This document shows, one piece after another, positions 7,924-16,406 of a DNA stretch of 64,000 nt. Position 1 is the stretch's first letter. Every line of letters begins with the position of its first letter. The notes beneath the pieces are model-generated. The model had not been told where the DNA came from. It did not search any database and worked only from the letters and a program-made list of their open reading frames with translations. The DNA is from Amycolatopsis endophytica (GTDB lineage Bacteria > Actinomycetota > Actinomycetes > Mycobacteriales > Pseudonocardiaceae). Made by a program: the position numbers and the translations under genes. The stretch lies in contig NZ_JACCFK010000001.1 of assembly GCF_013410405.1 (NCBI RefSeq), positions 1,984,001 through 2,048,000 on the forward strand, read 5' to 3'.

Positions 7924-8859
7924 ATGATCGAGCTGGTCCTGAGCGCCGAGAGTCCCGTCCGGTTCGGGATCTCGCCGCTGGAGGAGGCGCTCGGCGCGGT
8001 CCAGGTGATGCTCGGCCTGCGCGCCCACCCGGCGCACCCGCCGTGGCTGACCGGCACCGACCTGCCGATCGCCGAGCTGCGTGCCGTCCTGTCCGGCCGC
8101 CGCTACATCACCGATTTCCTCAGCCCGCCCCCGGACGGCCCGCACACCACCGCACAGGCGCAGCTCGACCGCATCCGCCGCACCCCGCCCGCGCAGGTCA
8201 CCGCCGAGCTGGCCATGGTCGACGCCGACCTCAGCCTGCTCCCGGACGATCCGGCACGGGCCCGCGACCTGCTCGCCGACCAGATGGACCTCGTCTGGAC
8301 CGAACTCGTCGCACCGCACTGGCCACCGATGCGCGATGTCCTCACCGCCGACATCGCCTACCGCTCGCGTCGCCTCGCCGACGGCGGCCTGCCACTGGCG
8401 CTGGCCGATCTCCATCGGCGGGTCCGGCTCGCGGGTGGATCGATCCTGGTGGAGTCCCGCTCGCGGGAACGGGTCCGCCTCGGCGGGCGCGGGCTGCTCC
8501 TGCTGCCCGCGGTCTTCGCGTGGCCCGGCGTCGGCGTCGTCACCGTGCCACCGTGGCAGCCCGCGCTGCTCTACCCGGCCCGCGGCGTCGCCGGGCTCTG
8601 GGCCGCACCGAGCACACCTGATGATCGGCTCGCGAAGGTGTTCGGGCGGACGAAGGCCGCCGTGCTGCTCGCCCTCGGCGAACCGCTCGGCACCTCCACC
8701 CTCGCCACCCGGCTGGGTCTGGCCGCGAGCACGGTGTCGGAGCACCTCACCGCCCTGCGTGACGTGGGGATTCTCACCGCCGCCCGTACCGGACACGAGG
8801 TGCGGTACCGCCGCAGCGATCTTGGCGACGCGATTCTCGCGGGCCTAGGCTGGGGCTGA
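7924..8859 (+). CDS. ArsR family regulator with DUF5937-like N-terminal domain
   Basis: The 311-aa protein has a long N-terminal region of unknown function (about residues 1-225) and a C-terminal winged helix-turn-helix: KAAVLLALGEPLGTSTLATRLGLAASTVSEHLTALRDVGILTAARTGHEVRYRRSDLG. This layout matches actinobacterial ArsR-type regulators annotated with DUF5937. No metal-binding Cys motif is evident, so it probably senses a small molecule. It is divergent from the MFS/aldehyde dehydrogenase pair, with a perfect palindrome between, and is the obvious candidate regulator. Confidence 0.85.
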   Translation: MIELVLSAESPVRFGISPLEEALGAVQVMLGLRAHPAHPPWLTGTDLPIAELRAVLSGRRYITDFLSPPPDGPHTTAQAQLDRIRRTPPAQVTAELAMVDADLSLLPDDPARARDLLADQMDLVWTELVAPHWPPMRDVLTADIAYRSRRLADGGLPLALADLHRRVRLAGGSILVESRSRERVRLGGRGLLLLPAVFAWPGVGVVTVPPWQPALLYPARGVAGLWAAPSTPDDRLAKVFGRTKAAVLLALGEPLGTSTLATRLGLAASTVSEHLTALRDVGILTAARTGHEVRYRRSDLGDAILAGLGWG

Positions 8860-8881
8860 ACCCATGCGAGGGAGCGAATAG

Positions 8882-9520
8882 ATGCGAATCGTCCACTTCG
8901 GACATGCCTGTGTCCTGCTGGAAACGGACAACGCGCGGATCCTGCTCGACCCCGGCGCGTTCTCGGAAGGCTTCGAGGGCGAGCGCGAGCTGGACGCCGT
9001 GCTGATCACGCACCAGCACTTCGACCACATCGACAGCGAGCGACTGCCCAAGGTGCTGGAGGCCAACCCGGGCGCCAAGCTGATCGTCGACCCGGGCTCG
9101 GAGGAGACCGTGCAGAAGCTCGGTCTCGAGTTCGAGGTCGTGCGGCCCGGTGACAGCTTCGAAGCCGGCGGCGCGGCGGTCAACGTCGTCGGCGGTCAGC
9201 ATGCCGTCATCCACGACGACATCCCGGTCATCCCGAACGTCGGCTACATCGTCGACCACGGCGCCTTCTACCACCCCGGCGACTCGTTCTTCGTGCCCGA
9301 GCAGAAGATCGACGTCCTCGGCCTGCCGACCGGCGCGCCGTGGCTCAAGGCCGGGGAGGCCGTCGACTACCTGCGGGCCGTCGCGCCGCGGGTCGCCGTG
9401 CCGATCCACGAGGCGGTGCTCGCGAACCCGGCCATGCACTACGGCCTGTTCACCAACCTGGCGCCGGAGGGCACCGAGGTGCGCGTCGGGACGCGCGGCG
9501 AGGACGTCAAGCTCCCGTAG
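8882..9520 (+). CDS. Metallo-beta-lactamase-fold hydrolase (UlaG-like)
   Basis: This 212-aa cytosolic metal-dependent hydrolase has the diagnostic HxHxDH motif at residues 44-49 (THQHFDHID). Further metal-binding candidates are His near YHPGDSFF and the C-terminal VPIHEAV. The short form begins MRIVHFGHACVLLET, as in UlaG/L-ascorbate-6-phosphate-lactonase-like and related uncharacterised members. It is 22 bp downstream of the ArsR gene with a good GGGAG site. Its last 82 bp overlap the convergent DUF2334 gene. The substrate cannot be inferred. Confidence 0.9.
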   Translation: MRIVHFGHACVLLETDNARILLDPGAFSEGFEGERELDAVLITHQHFDHIDSERLPKVLEANPGAKLIVDPGSEETVQKLGLEFEVVRPGDSFEAGGAAVNVVGGQHAVIHDDIPVIPNVGYIVDHGAFYHPGDSFFVPEQKIDVLGLPTGAPWLKAGEAVDYLRAVAPRVAVPIHEAVLANPAMHYGLFTNLAPEGTEVRVGTRGEDVKLP

Positions 9521-10188
9521 GTCGTGCCGAAGGCCCGGTTCTCCAGCGCGACGTCGACGGCGTCGAGGAACGCGTGCCGGAGACCGGGCCGGGCCAGGTC
9601 GACCGCGTCGATGCCGAGCCGCACGAGACCACCACGTCGTGCGGCTCGCGCCGAGGCGAGCACGAGCGCGAACGCGCGCACGGTCTCGGTGCGGTGGTTG
9701 TGCGCCGCGAAGCTCTGCACGCGGGCGCGGTGGATCGTGCGTGTGCGCAGGTCGTGCACCGCGACGAGGTCCGCGCACAACGCGAAGTCCTGCTCGCGGG
9801 CGGCGGCGATCGTGCCCGGCGAGGCCAGCCACCGCGGCGGCGCGAAACCGTCGGCGGACAGGTCCAGCTTCTCCATCGCGGCCTTGGCGGCGATCATCCG
9901 CAGCCGCGCCTCGTGCGCGGGCAGCCCGGCGAATTCGGCCTTGCGGTGCAGGCTGACCGCACGGTGGCTGGGCGTGATGCGGTGGTCGTAGCCGTGCAGC
10001 AGGAGCCCGTCGCCGCGGTGGACGCGTGTCCGGACCCATTCGGTCGCGGCCTGCGACCCCTCGGCGCGGGGCGCGAAGAGGAGGGACAGGGGGACGTTCC
10101 GGCGGTCCAGCTCGGCCGCGAGTTCGGCGCAGCGGTGCAGCGTCCGCGGACCGATGCCGGACAGTGAGACCAGCAGACGAGCGTCCAT
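9439..10188 (-). CDS. DUF2334 (polysaccharide-deacetylase-like) protein
   Basis: This 249-aa protein starts MDARLLVSLSGIG and has LLFAPRAEG, LLLHGYDHR and GFAPPRWLAS, the pattern of DUF2334 proteins, which adopt a deacetylase-like NodB fold. The Asp-His/His metal triad of true deacetylases is only partly seen (HGYDH). The ATG at 10188 is chosen; a GTG at 10197 is possible. The last 27 codons lie antisense to the 3' end of the MBL-fold gene and look unconserved, so the original stop may have been lost. Function unknown. Confidence 0.75.
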   Translation of the reverse strand: MDARLLVSLSGIGPRTLHRCAELAAELDRRNVPLSLLFAPRAEGSQAATEWVRTRVHRGDGLLLHGYDHRITPSHRAVSLHRKAEFAGLPAHEARLRMIAAKAAMEKLDLSADGFAPPRWLASPGTIAAAREQDFALCADLVAVHDLRTRTIHRARVQSFAAHNHRTETVRAFALVLASARAARRGGLVRLGIDAVDLARPGLRHAFLDAVDVALENRAFGTTYGSLTSSPRVPTRTSVPSGARLVNRP

Positions 10189-10285
10189 GTCACCCACCGC
10201 ACCAGATCGTCATGACGAACCCCTTACCCGCGGGTGACGGCAACCATGACGGGATCTGACAGGGTTCGGCCGCACCGTGGGTGGC

Positions 10286-11203
10286 ATGAGCAACGAACTG
10301 AGTGGGAAGGTCGCCCTCGTCGCCGGTGGCACGCGCGGGGCGAGCCGGGCGATCGCGATCGAGCTGGGGCGCCGGGGCGCGTTCGTGTACGTCACCGGGC
10401 GGACCTCCGGTGAGCACCGCTCCGAGGTGGGCAGGCCGGAGACGATCGAGGGCACCCTGGAGCGGATCACCGACGCGGGCGGCAAGGGCGCGGCGATCCG
10501 CGTCGACCACCTCGACCCGGAGCAGGTGCGGGCGCTGGCCGAGCGGGTCGACCGCGAGCAGGGGCGGCTGGACATCCTGGTCGACGGCATCTGGGGCGGC
10601 GACGAGTACATCGGGTGGGGCCAGGCGGTGTGGGACCTGCCGCTGGAGCACGCGCTGCGGTCGATCCGGCTGGGCATCGACGCGCACATCATCACCAGCC
10701 ACTTCCTGCTGCCGCTGGTGATCCGCAACCAGGGCGGGCTGGTGGTGGAGATGACCGACGGGACCGAGGAGTACAACTCGCGGTTCCGGGAGGGCACGTC
10801 GATCGGGTTCTACGTGGCGAAGGCGGCGTCGCACAGCATCGTCAAGGCGGAAGCGCACGACCTGGCCCCGCACGGCGCGACGGCGGTGGCGATGACGCCG
10901 GGCTGGCTGCGGTCGGAGGCGATGCTGGAGCACTACGGCGTGACTGAGGAGAACTGGCGGGACGCGCTCGCGAAGGAGCCGCACTTCTGCATTTCCGAGT
11001 CGCCGGTGTTCGTGGGCAGGGCGGTCGCGTCGCTGGCGGCGGACCCCGAGCGGCACCGGTTCCACGGGCAGACGCTGAACAGCGGGCAGCTGGCGAAGAT
11101 CTACGAGTTCGACGACGTGGACGGCAGCAGGCCGGACGGCTGGCGGTACGTCATGGAGGTCCAGGACGCGGGCAAGCCCGCGGACCCGACCGGCTACCGG
11201 TGA
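10286..11203 (+). CDS. Short-chain dehydrogenase/reductase (SDR)
   Basis: This 305-aa oxidoreductase has an N-terminal Rossmann nucleotide site (KVALVAGGTRGASRAIAIEL; here GGTRGAS instead of the common TGxxxGIG), a segment LDILVDGIWGG in place of the usual NNAG, and the active-site Tyr and Lys in GFYVAKAASHSIVKAE. It is longer than a classical SDR, with a C-terminal extension after LNSGQLAKIYEF. The ATG at 10286 is preferred over a GTG three codons upstream. The substrate is unknown. It overlaps the convergent WYL regulator by 10 bp. Confidence 0.88.
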   Translation: MSNELSGKVALVAGGTRGASRAIAIELGRRGAFVYVTGRTSGEHRSEVGRPETIEGTLERITDAGGKGAAIRVDHLDPEQVRALAERVDREQGRLDILVDGIWGGDEYIGWGQAVWDLPLEHALRSIRLGIDAHIITSHFLLPLVIRNQGGLVVEMTDGTEEYNSRFREGTSIGFYVAKAASHSIVKAEAHDLAPHGATAVAMTPGWLRSEAMLEHYGVTEENWRDALAKEPHFCISESPVFVGRAVASLAADPERHRFHGQTLNSGQLAKIYEFDDVDGSRPDGWRYVMEVQDAGKPADPTGYR

Positions 11204-12159
11204 CGGTCGGCCATCCGCCGTGCGGCGTCGGCGAACGCGGCGCGCACGGCGGGTGGCTCGACGACCTCGACGTCGGGGCCGAGGCCGAGCAGCATGCTCG
11301 CCGCGATGGCCGGTTCTTCCAGGTCGACGGTGACCTCGACCCAGCCCTCGGGGTCGGGTGGCCCAGCCGCGTCGAGAGCGGCGATGGCCAGGTCGGGGTC
11401 GAGGACCTGCGGGAGCTGTTGCACGCCCCAGCGGGACAGGCGCAGCCGGACGGGGTGGCGTTGCAGTGAGCGCTCGAACTGGGTGGCGGAGCGCTGCCAC
11501 CAGCCGGCGAGGTCGAAGTCCGCGGGCCGCTCGAAGCGCTCGTCGGTGAGCTCGACGGCGGTGACCTTGCTGACGCGGTAGGTGCGGATGCTGTGCTCGA
11601 TGCGGGCGACGAGGTACCAGACGCCGGCCTTGAGGACGAGGCCGAGCGGTTCGAGGAGCCGTTCGACGGTGTGGTCGCCGCGCCGGTAGGTGATCGCGGC
11701 GCGGCGCTGCTCCCACACGGACTGGGCGATCGTCGCGAGGTGCTCGGCGTCCTCTTCGGACTTGAACCAGTCGGGCGCGTCGAGGTGGAACCGCTGGGCG
11801 AGGTGCTGGGCCTGCTCGCGCAGCGGGGCGGGGAGGGTGGCGCTGACCTTGGCGTGGGCGGCGGAGACGGCGGTGCCGAGACCCAGCTCGGCCAGCGCGC
11901 GGGGCACGCCCATGGCGAAGATGGCGACGGCTTCGCGGGAGGTGAGCCCGTCCAGCCGGGTGCGCCACCCCTCCACGAGCCGAACGCCGCCGTACCGCCC
12001 GGTCTCCGTCCACAGTGGAACCCCGGCGGCCTGCAGGGCGGCGATGTCGCGGTGCATGGTGCGCTCCGAAACGCCGAGTGCGTCGGCCAGCTCGGGGACG
12101 GTCGCGCTGCGCCTGCTCTGCAGGGTGAAGAGCAGGGCCACCAGACGTTCCGCGCGCAT
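11194..12159 (-). CDS. HTH-WYL domain transcriptional regulator
   Basis: The 321-aa protein has an N-terminal HTH_11 (ERLVALLFTLQSRRSATVPELADALGVSERTMHRDIAALQAAG), a central WYL domain (GVWYLVARIEHSIRTYRVSKV) and a C-terminal WCX extension (EGWVEVTVDLEEPAIAASMLLGLG). Such proteins bind ligands or nucleic acid through WYL and regulate nearby genes; the convergent SDR is one candidate. The ATG at 12159 (MRAERL) is chosen with GAGGGC just before. The frame stays open further upstream, but that part runs into the palindromic repeats and is not protein-like. Confidence 0.92.
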   Translation of the reverse strand: MRAERLVALLFTLQSRRSATVPELADALGVSERTMHRDIAALQAAGVPLWTETGRYGGVRLVEGWRTRLDGLTSREAVAIFAMGVPRALAELGLGTAVSAAHAKVSATLPAPLREQAQHLAQRFHLDAPDWFKSEEDAEHLATIAQSVWEQRRAAITYRRGDHTVERLLEPLGLVLKAGVWYLVARIEHSIRTYRVSKVTAVELTDERFERPADFDLAGWWQRSATQFERSLQRHPVRLRLSRWGVQQLPQVLDPDLAIAALDAAGPPDPEGWVEVTVDLEEPAIAASMLLGLGPDVEVVEPPAVRAAFADAARRMADRHR

Positions 12160-12248
12160 GCCCTCGATGATGCCGGAGATGCCGGCGTGGGGTGGGCCGT
12201 GGTGGCGGCGGGCGGCACCTGGCTGGGCTGGGGGTGCTTGGGGTGCGC

Positions 12249-12511
12249 CGATGAATGGACCGTTCATCGGGGCGTGAGTGGGCATCTCGCGAGTGCGTGA
12301 AGGGGATGAGGTGATGGGCGCGCGAGGTGCGCTGCTGGTGGGGTGATGAACGGACCGTTCATCGGAGGCGCATCGGGTGGTTCCTTCGCCAAGCCGCGAG
12401 AGGCGCATCTCGCACCCGGATGAATGGTCCATTCACGCGCGCACAGCGCGAGTGGGCACCTCGACCCATGCGAGGTGCCCAGCCGCGCGGGCATGAGTGG
12501 ACCATTCATCG
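12249..12511. repeat. Cluster of four dispersed palindromic repeats, GATGAACGGNCCGTTCATC family
   Basis: Copies lie at 12249-12269 (one mismatch between arms), 12345-12363 (perfect 9+1+9), 12419-12437 (two mismatches) and 12492-12511 (one mismatch). All are centred on a single unpaired base between GG and CC. The same element recurs at 44.5-44.9 kb. Spacing is 74-96 bp and not exact, so these are dispersed copies and not a strict tandem array. They could form short hairpins in either transcript. Confidence 0.85.
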
Positions 12512-12560
12512 ACGAGTCGCGTCAGCGCGACTGCTCAACCACTAACCGCGCGCCACTGCC

Positions 12561-12760
12561 TCGCGGGGCGCCGCGCGCCCTCCGGGAGGTGTCGCCCCCA
12601 GGACGTGTCGCCCCCGGGAGGTGCCGCTCCACCGGGAGGTGCAATCCGCCGTCGCGGGGCGCCGCTCGCTTCGCGGGGCGCCGCCCCGGGAGGTGCCGCC
12701 CCGGGAGGTGTCGCCCCCCGGGGAGGTGCAATCCGCTTCGCGAGGCACCGCCCGATGCGA
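12561..12760. repeat. Tandem-like CGGGAGGTGYCGCCCC repeat
   Basis: The motif GGAGGTG(T/C)CGCCCC occurs in series near 12583, 12615, 12633, 12687, 12703 and 12720, with a variant GGACGTGTCGCCCC near 12601. Two copies continue as GGAGGTGCAATCCGC. Between them TCGCGGGGCGCCGC appears near 12561, 12653 and 12671, with a decayed copy near 12739. Units are about 17 bp. The array ends about 55 bp from the purB stop. No gene is supported. Confidence 0.8.
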
Positions 12761-12814
12761 AACGCCACCCGCTCCGTGAGCCCCCACCGGCGCCCCGGAC
12801 CACACAACCAGCGG

Positions 12815-14239
12815 TCAGAGGATCGGCTGCGGCGCGTACTTGGTGGCCTCCGGGAACCGTGCCAGCACGTCCTCCACTCGCGCCACCACGCGCGCCACCT
12901 GGGCGGGTGCCACGCCGGTGAACGAGATCCGGTCGGCGAGCAACTGCTCCAGCCCGGCGCGGTCCAGCGGCAGCCGCGAATCGGCGGCGAGCCGGTCCAG
13001 TAAGTCGTTGTCGGCGCCCTTCTCGCGCATCGCCAGCGCCACCCCGACCGCGTGCTCCTTGATCGCCTCGTGCGCGGTCTCCCGGCCCACCCCGGCCCGC
13101 ACCGACGCCATCAGCACCTTCGTCGTCGCCAGGAACGGAAGGTACCGCTCCAGCTCACGGGCCACCACGGCCGGGAACGCGCCGAACTCGTCGAGCACCG
13201 TGAGGAACGTTTCCAGCAGGCCGTCCAGCGCGAAGAACGCGTCCGGCAACGCGACCCGGCGCACCACCGAATCCGAGACGTCGCCCTCGTTCCACTGGTC
13301 GCCCGCCAGCTCGCCCGTCATCGACAGGTACCCGCGCAGCACCACGGCCAGCCCGTTGACCCGCTCGCACGATCGCGTGTTCATCTTGTGCGGCATCGCC
13401 GACGAGCCGACCTGTCCCGGCTTGAACCCCTCGGTCACCAGCTCGTGCCCGGCCATCAACCGGATCGTCTTCGCCAGGCTCGACGGCGCCGCCGCCAGCT
13501 GCACCAGCGCCGACAGCACGTCGAAGTCCAGCGAGCGCGGGTAGACCTGCCCGACGCTGGTGAAGGTCCGCGCGAAACCGAGGTGCCCGGCGATCCGGTT
13601 CTCCAGCTCGGCCAGCGTCTCCGCCGAACCCAGCAGGTCCAGCATGTCCTGACCCGTCCCGACCGGGCCCTTGATGCCCCGCAGCGGGTACCGGCCGATC
13701 AGGTCCTCCACGCGGTCGAACGCGACGAGCAGCTCGTCGGCCGCGGTCGCGAACCGCTTGCCCAACGTGGTCGCCTGCGCGGCCACGTTGTGTGACCGGC
13801 CCGCCATCACCAGCTCCGCGTGCTCGGCCGCGAGCCCAGCCAACCGCGCCAGCACCGCCGCGACCCGCGAGCGCATCAGCTCCAGCGATCGCCGGACCTG
13901 CAGCTGCTCGACGTTCTCGGTCAGGTCGCGCGAGGTCATGCCCTTGTGCACGTGCTCGTGACCGGCCAGCGCGTTGAACTCCTCGATGCGCGCCTTCACG
14001 TCGTGCCGCGTGACACGCTCCCGCTCGGCGATGCTGCCCAGATCGACCTGGTCCAGCACGCGCTGGTAGTCCTCGACGACCCCGTCGGGCACCTCGACAC
14101 CCAGCTCACGCTGCGCCCGCAGCACCGCGATCCACAGCTCGCGCTCCAGCTTCACCTTGTTCTCCGGCGACCACAGGGACACCAGTTCGGCTGAGGCGTA
14201 GCGGCCGGCGAGGACGTTCGGGATCTGCGGTTTCGTCAC
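12815..14239 (-). CDS. purB: Adenylosuccinate lyase
   Basis: PurB acts twice in purine synthesis, cleaving SAICAR to AICAR and adenylosuccinate to AMP, each with release of fumarate. The 474-aa protein has the fumarase/aspartase superfamily signature SSAMPHKMN with the catalytic Ser loop, TSRDLTENVEQ, and MAGRSHNVAAQATTLGKR with the general acid His. It starts with GTG at 14239. No Shine-Dalgarno is visible, while TACGCT ends 6 bp before the GTG, so the mRNA may be leaderless. Confidence 0.96.
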   Translation of the reverse strand: MTKPQIPNVLAGRYASAELVSLWSPENKVKLERELWIAVLRAQRELGVEVPDGVVEDYQRVLDQVDLGSIAERERVTRHDVKARIEEFNALAGHEHVHKGMTSRDLTENVEQLQVRRSLELMRSRVAAVLARLAGLAAEHAELVMAGRSHNVAAQATTLGKRFATAADELLVAFDRVEDLIGRYPLRGIKGPVGTGQDMLDLLGSAETLAELENRIAGHLGFARTFTSVGQVYPRSLDFDVLSALVQLAAAPSSLAKTIRLMAGHELVTEGFKPGQVGSSAMPHKMNTRSCERVNGLAVVLRGYLSMTGELAGDQWNEGDVSDSVVRRVALPDAFFALDGLLETFLTVLDEFGAFPAVVARELERYLPFLATTKVLMASVRAGVGRETAHEAIKEHAVGVALAMREKGADNDLLDRLAADSRLPLDRAGLEQLLADRISFTGVAPAQVARVVARVEDVLARFPEATKYAPQPIL

Positions 14240-14313
14240 GCTTGAAGCGTATCTGCAGCGCGCAGCGCTTCCGTTGAGGGCGGTGGTGGGAGACGGGCGG
14301 AGCTGGAGAGGCC

Positions 14314-15666
14314 CTACCGCAGCTCGATCGGCAGCGCCGACGCCGGCATGTTCTGGAAGGCCACCGGACGCAGGAACCGGTGTGCCGCGGCGGTTCCGAC
14401 GGACGTCGTGAGCGGAGCGGTCGTCGCCGGGTACGGGCCGCCGTGTTGCTGCGCGTCACTGACCGTCACCCCGGTCGGCCACTGGTTCCACAACACCCGG
14501 CCGGTGCGCTCGCCCAGCCGCGCGACGACCTCGGGCGCGTCCGGGTCGTCGTCGCTGCCCTGGACGGTGCCGGTGAGCTGGCCCGGCAGCACGTCGAGCA
14601 CCCGCAGCACCTCCGGCACGTCGCCGTATTCGACGATCAGCGCGGCCGGCCCGAAGACCTCCAGCTCCAGCAGGTCCGGGTTGTCCAGCACCACCGCGGC
14701 GGTGGTGCGGAACAGGACCGGCGACGTGCCCTCCGCCACCGTCCCGCGTGCCACCTGCACCGCGGACGCCATCTCGGTGGCGCTCGCGTGGAAACCGGAC
14801 TCGATGCGTTCGTTGAGCATCGGCCCCGCGGACAACTCGGGCACCGCGTCGAGGAACGCGCCGGCATCCGGGACCAGCAGGATGCCGGGCTTGGTGCAGA
14901 ACTGGCCCGATCCGAGCGCCACCGAGCCGGCGAACCCGGTCGCGATCTCCCCGGCCCGCGCGGCCCAGCCGGACGGCGTGACGACCACCGGGTTGGTCGA
15001 GCCCAGCTCACCGAAGAACGGGATCGGATCCGGCCTCGACACGGCGAGGTCGAACAGCGCCCGCCCGCCGCGGGTGGACCCGGTGAAGGCGACGGCCCTG
15101 ATCCGCGGATCGCGCACGGCCTGCGCACCCTCGGCCTCGCCTTCGATCAGGGCGAAGGTGCCCTCCGGTGCCCTCGCGAGCGCTGCGGAGACCACCGCCG
15201 CGGTGCGCCGCGACAGTTCGGGATGGCCGGGGTGCGCCTTGACCACCACGGGGCAGCCCGCCGCGAGCGCGCTCGTGGTGTCACCGCCGAACACGGAGAA
15301 CGCGAACGGGAAGTTGCTCGCCGCGAACACCAGCACCGGCCCGATCGGCACCTGCGTGCGGCGGAGGTCCGGACGCGGTCCCATCGGCCAGTCCGGATCG
15401 GCGTGGTCGACGCGGACGTCGTGCAGCCGTCCCTGTTCCAGCCGCTCGGCGAACAGGCGTGCCTGGAACGTGGTGCGGTTCAGCTCCCCGGTGAGGCGGG
15501 CTTCCGGCAGGTGGCTCTCGGCCACGGCCAGCGGGACCAGCTCACCGGCGGCGGCGTCGAGCGCGTCGGCCGCGGCGCGCAGCCAGCCCGCGCGCTCGGC
15601 CCACGTCGTGCGGGCGACGGGTCGTGCGGCGGCGGCCGCACCGGCCAGTGCGTGTTCCGGAGACAA
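14314..15666 (-). CDS. Aldehyde dehydrogenase, probable 2-oxoglutarate-semialdehyde (2,5-dioxovalerate) dehydrogenase
   Basis: The 450-aa protein is the type III alpha-ketoglutarate-semialdehyde dehydrogenase kind of ALDH: FAASNFPFAFSVFGGDT with Asn118, AFTGSTRGG (193-201), Glu220 in FFGELGSTNP and nucleophile Cys257 in GQFCTKPG. It would oxidise 2-oxoglutarate semialdehyde to 2-oxoglutarate with NADP+. It starts with TTG at 15666, supported by a strong GAGGGAGG 7 bp upstream. It is the last gene of a three-gene operon with a DapA-family lyase and a GntR regulator, which is the usual setting for glucarate/galactarate, pentonate or hydroxyproline breakdown. The exact pathway is inferred. Confidence 0.87.
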   Translation of the reverse strand: MSPEHALAGAAAAARPVARTTWAERAGWLRAAADALDAAAGELVPLAVAESHLPEARLTGELNRTTFQARLFAERLEQGRLHDVRVDHADPDWPMGPRPDLRRTQVPIGPVLVFAASNFPFAFSVFGGDTTSALAAGCPVVVKAHPGHPELSRRTAAVVSAALARAPEGTFALIEGEAEGAQAVRDPRIRAVAFTGSTRGGRALFDLAVSRPDPIPFFGELGSTNPVVVTPSGWAARAGEIATGFAGSVALGSGQFCTKPGILLVPDAGAFLDAVPELSAGPMLNERIESGFHASATEMASAVQVARGTVAEGTSPVLFRTTAAVVLDNPDLLELEVFGPAALIVEYGDVPEVLRVLDVLPGQLTGTVQGSDDDPDAPEVVARLGERTGRVLWNQWPTGVTVSDAQQHGGPYPATTAPLTTSVGTAAAHRFLRPVAFQNMPASALPIELR

Positions 15667-15694
15667 CGGGTTTCCTCCCTCCGCGACCCCGGCC

Positions 15695-16393
15695 TCAGGT
15701 CGAGATCGCGTTCGAATCCATGTCGGCGACGGTCCACTCTTCGACCTCGTCGAGGTGGACGGCGGCCGCTTCCTGTGCGGCGGCGACGTCGCGCGCCGCC
15801 ATCGCGTCGAGGATCTGCAGGTGCCGCTCGGTGGAACCGCGGGCGCGATGCGGGCCGGTCGCGCCGAGGATCCGCAGCCACGCTACGAACGGCTCCACCG
15901 AACCCCTGGCACGGACGAGCCGGTCGTTGCCGGTGGCGGCGACGATCTCGCGGTGGATGCGGAAGTCGCTGGCGAAGAAGGGCTCGAAGTCGCCCTTCTC
16001 CACCGCCCGCAGCGCTTCCACGGCCTCGGCCCGCAGGTCGGCGATCCGGTCCGCGGGCATCAGCGACGCGGCCAGCCCGGTCGCGACCCACTCGATCCCC
16101 TTGCGCAGCTGGCAGACCTCGTGCACGTCGCGCACCCCGGGACGGGCCACGAAGGTCCCGGAGCGCGGACGCGTTTCGATGAGCTGATCGTGTTCCAGAC
16201 GGGCCAGCGCGTCACGCACGGGAGTGCGGGACACGCCGAACTCGGCCGCGATCGCCCCGGGATCCAGCCGCGCCCCTGGCGCGAACGCGCCGGTGACGAT
16301 CCGATCGCACAGGATCCGGTACAGCTGGTCGGCGATCGACTCGACGACCAGGCCGGACTTTCCGGATGACTGAACGGCCACGGCTTTCCCCAC
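15695..16393 (-). CDS. GntR family regulator, FadR/FCD subfamily
   Basis: This 232-aa regulator has an N-terminal winged HTH (ESIADQLYRILCDRIVTGAFAPGARLDPGAIAAEFGVSRTPVRDALARLEHDQLIETRPRSGTFV) and an all-helical FCD effector domain (Arg/His-rich metal or acid-binding helices, DFRIHREIVAATGNDRL, ERHLQILDAMAARD). It lies between the DapA-family lyase (14 bp upstream) and the semialdehyde dehydrogenase (29 bp downstream). GTG at 16393 is the likely start. It probably senses a sugar acid or catabolic intermediate and represses the operon and the divergent symporter. Confidence 0.9.
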   Translation of the reverse strand: MGKAVAVQSSGKSGLVVESIADQLYRILCDRIVTGAFAPGARLDPGAIAAEFGVSRTPVRDALARLEHDQLIETRPRSGTFVARPGVRDVHEVCQLRKGIEWVATGLAASLMPADRIADLRAEAVEALRAVEKGDFEPFFASDFRIHREIVAATGNDRLVRARGSVEPFVAWLRILGATGPHRARGSTERHLQILDAMAARDVAAAQEAAAVHLDEVEEWTVADMDSNAIST

Positions 16394-16406
16394 CAAAGTG
16401 TGATGT

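Larger units (their letters stand above)
12160..12814. other. 655-bp gene-free region filled with two kinds of repeats
   Basis: There is no credible gene between the WYL regulator and purB. The part near the regulator (12249-12511) carries four copies of a palindrome around ATGAACGGNCCGTTCAT. The part near purB (12561-12760) carries a tandem GGAGGTG-type repeat. Open frames here (for example peptides reading MNGPFI) are products of the repeats. The promoter of the WYL gene must lie in the left part. Confidence 0.85.

Noticed and set aside
12264..12545. Short frames with peptides MNGPFI/MNGPFT
   Set aside because: They arise from the ATGAACGGNCCGTTCAT palindrome in each orientation; no RBS or conserved length.
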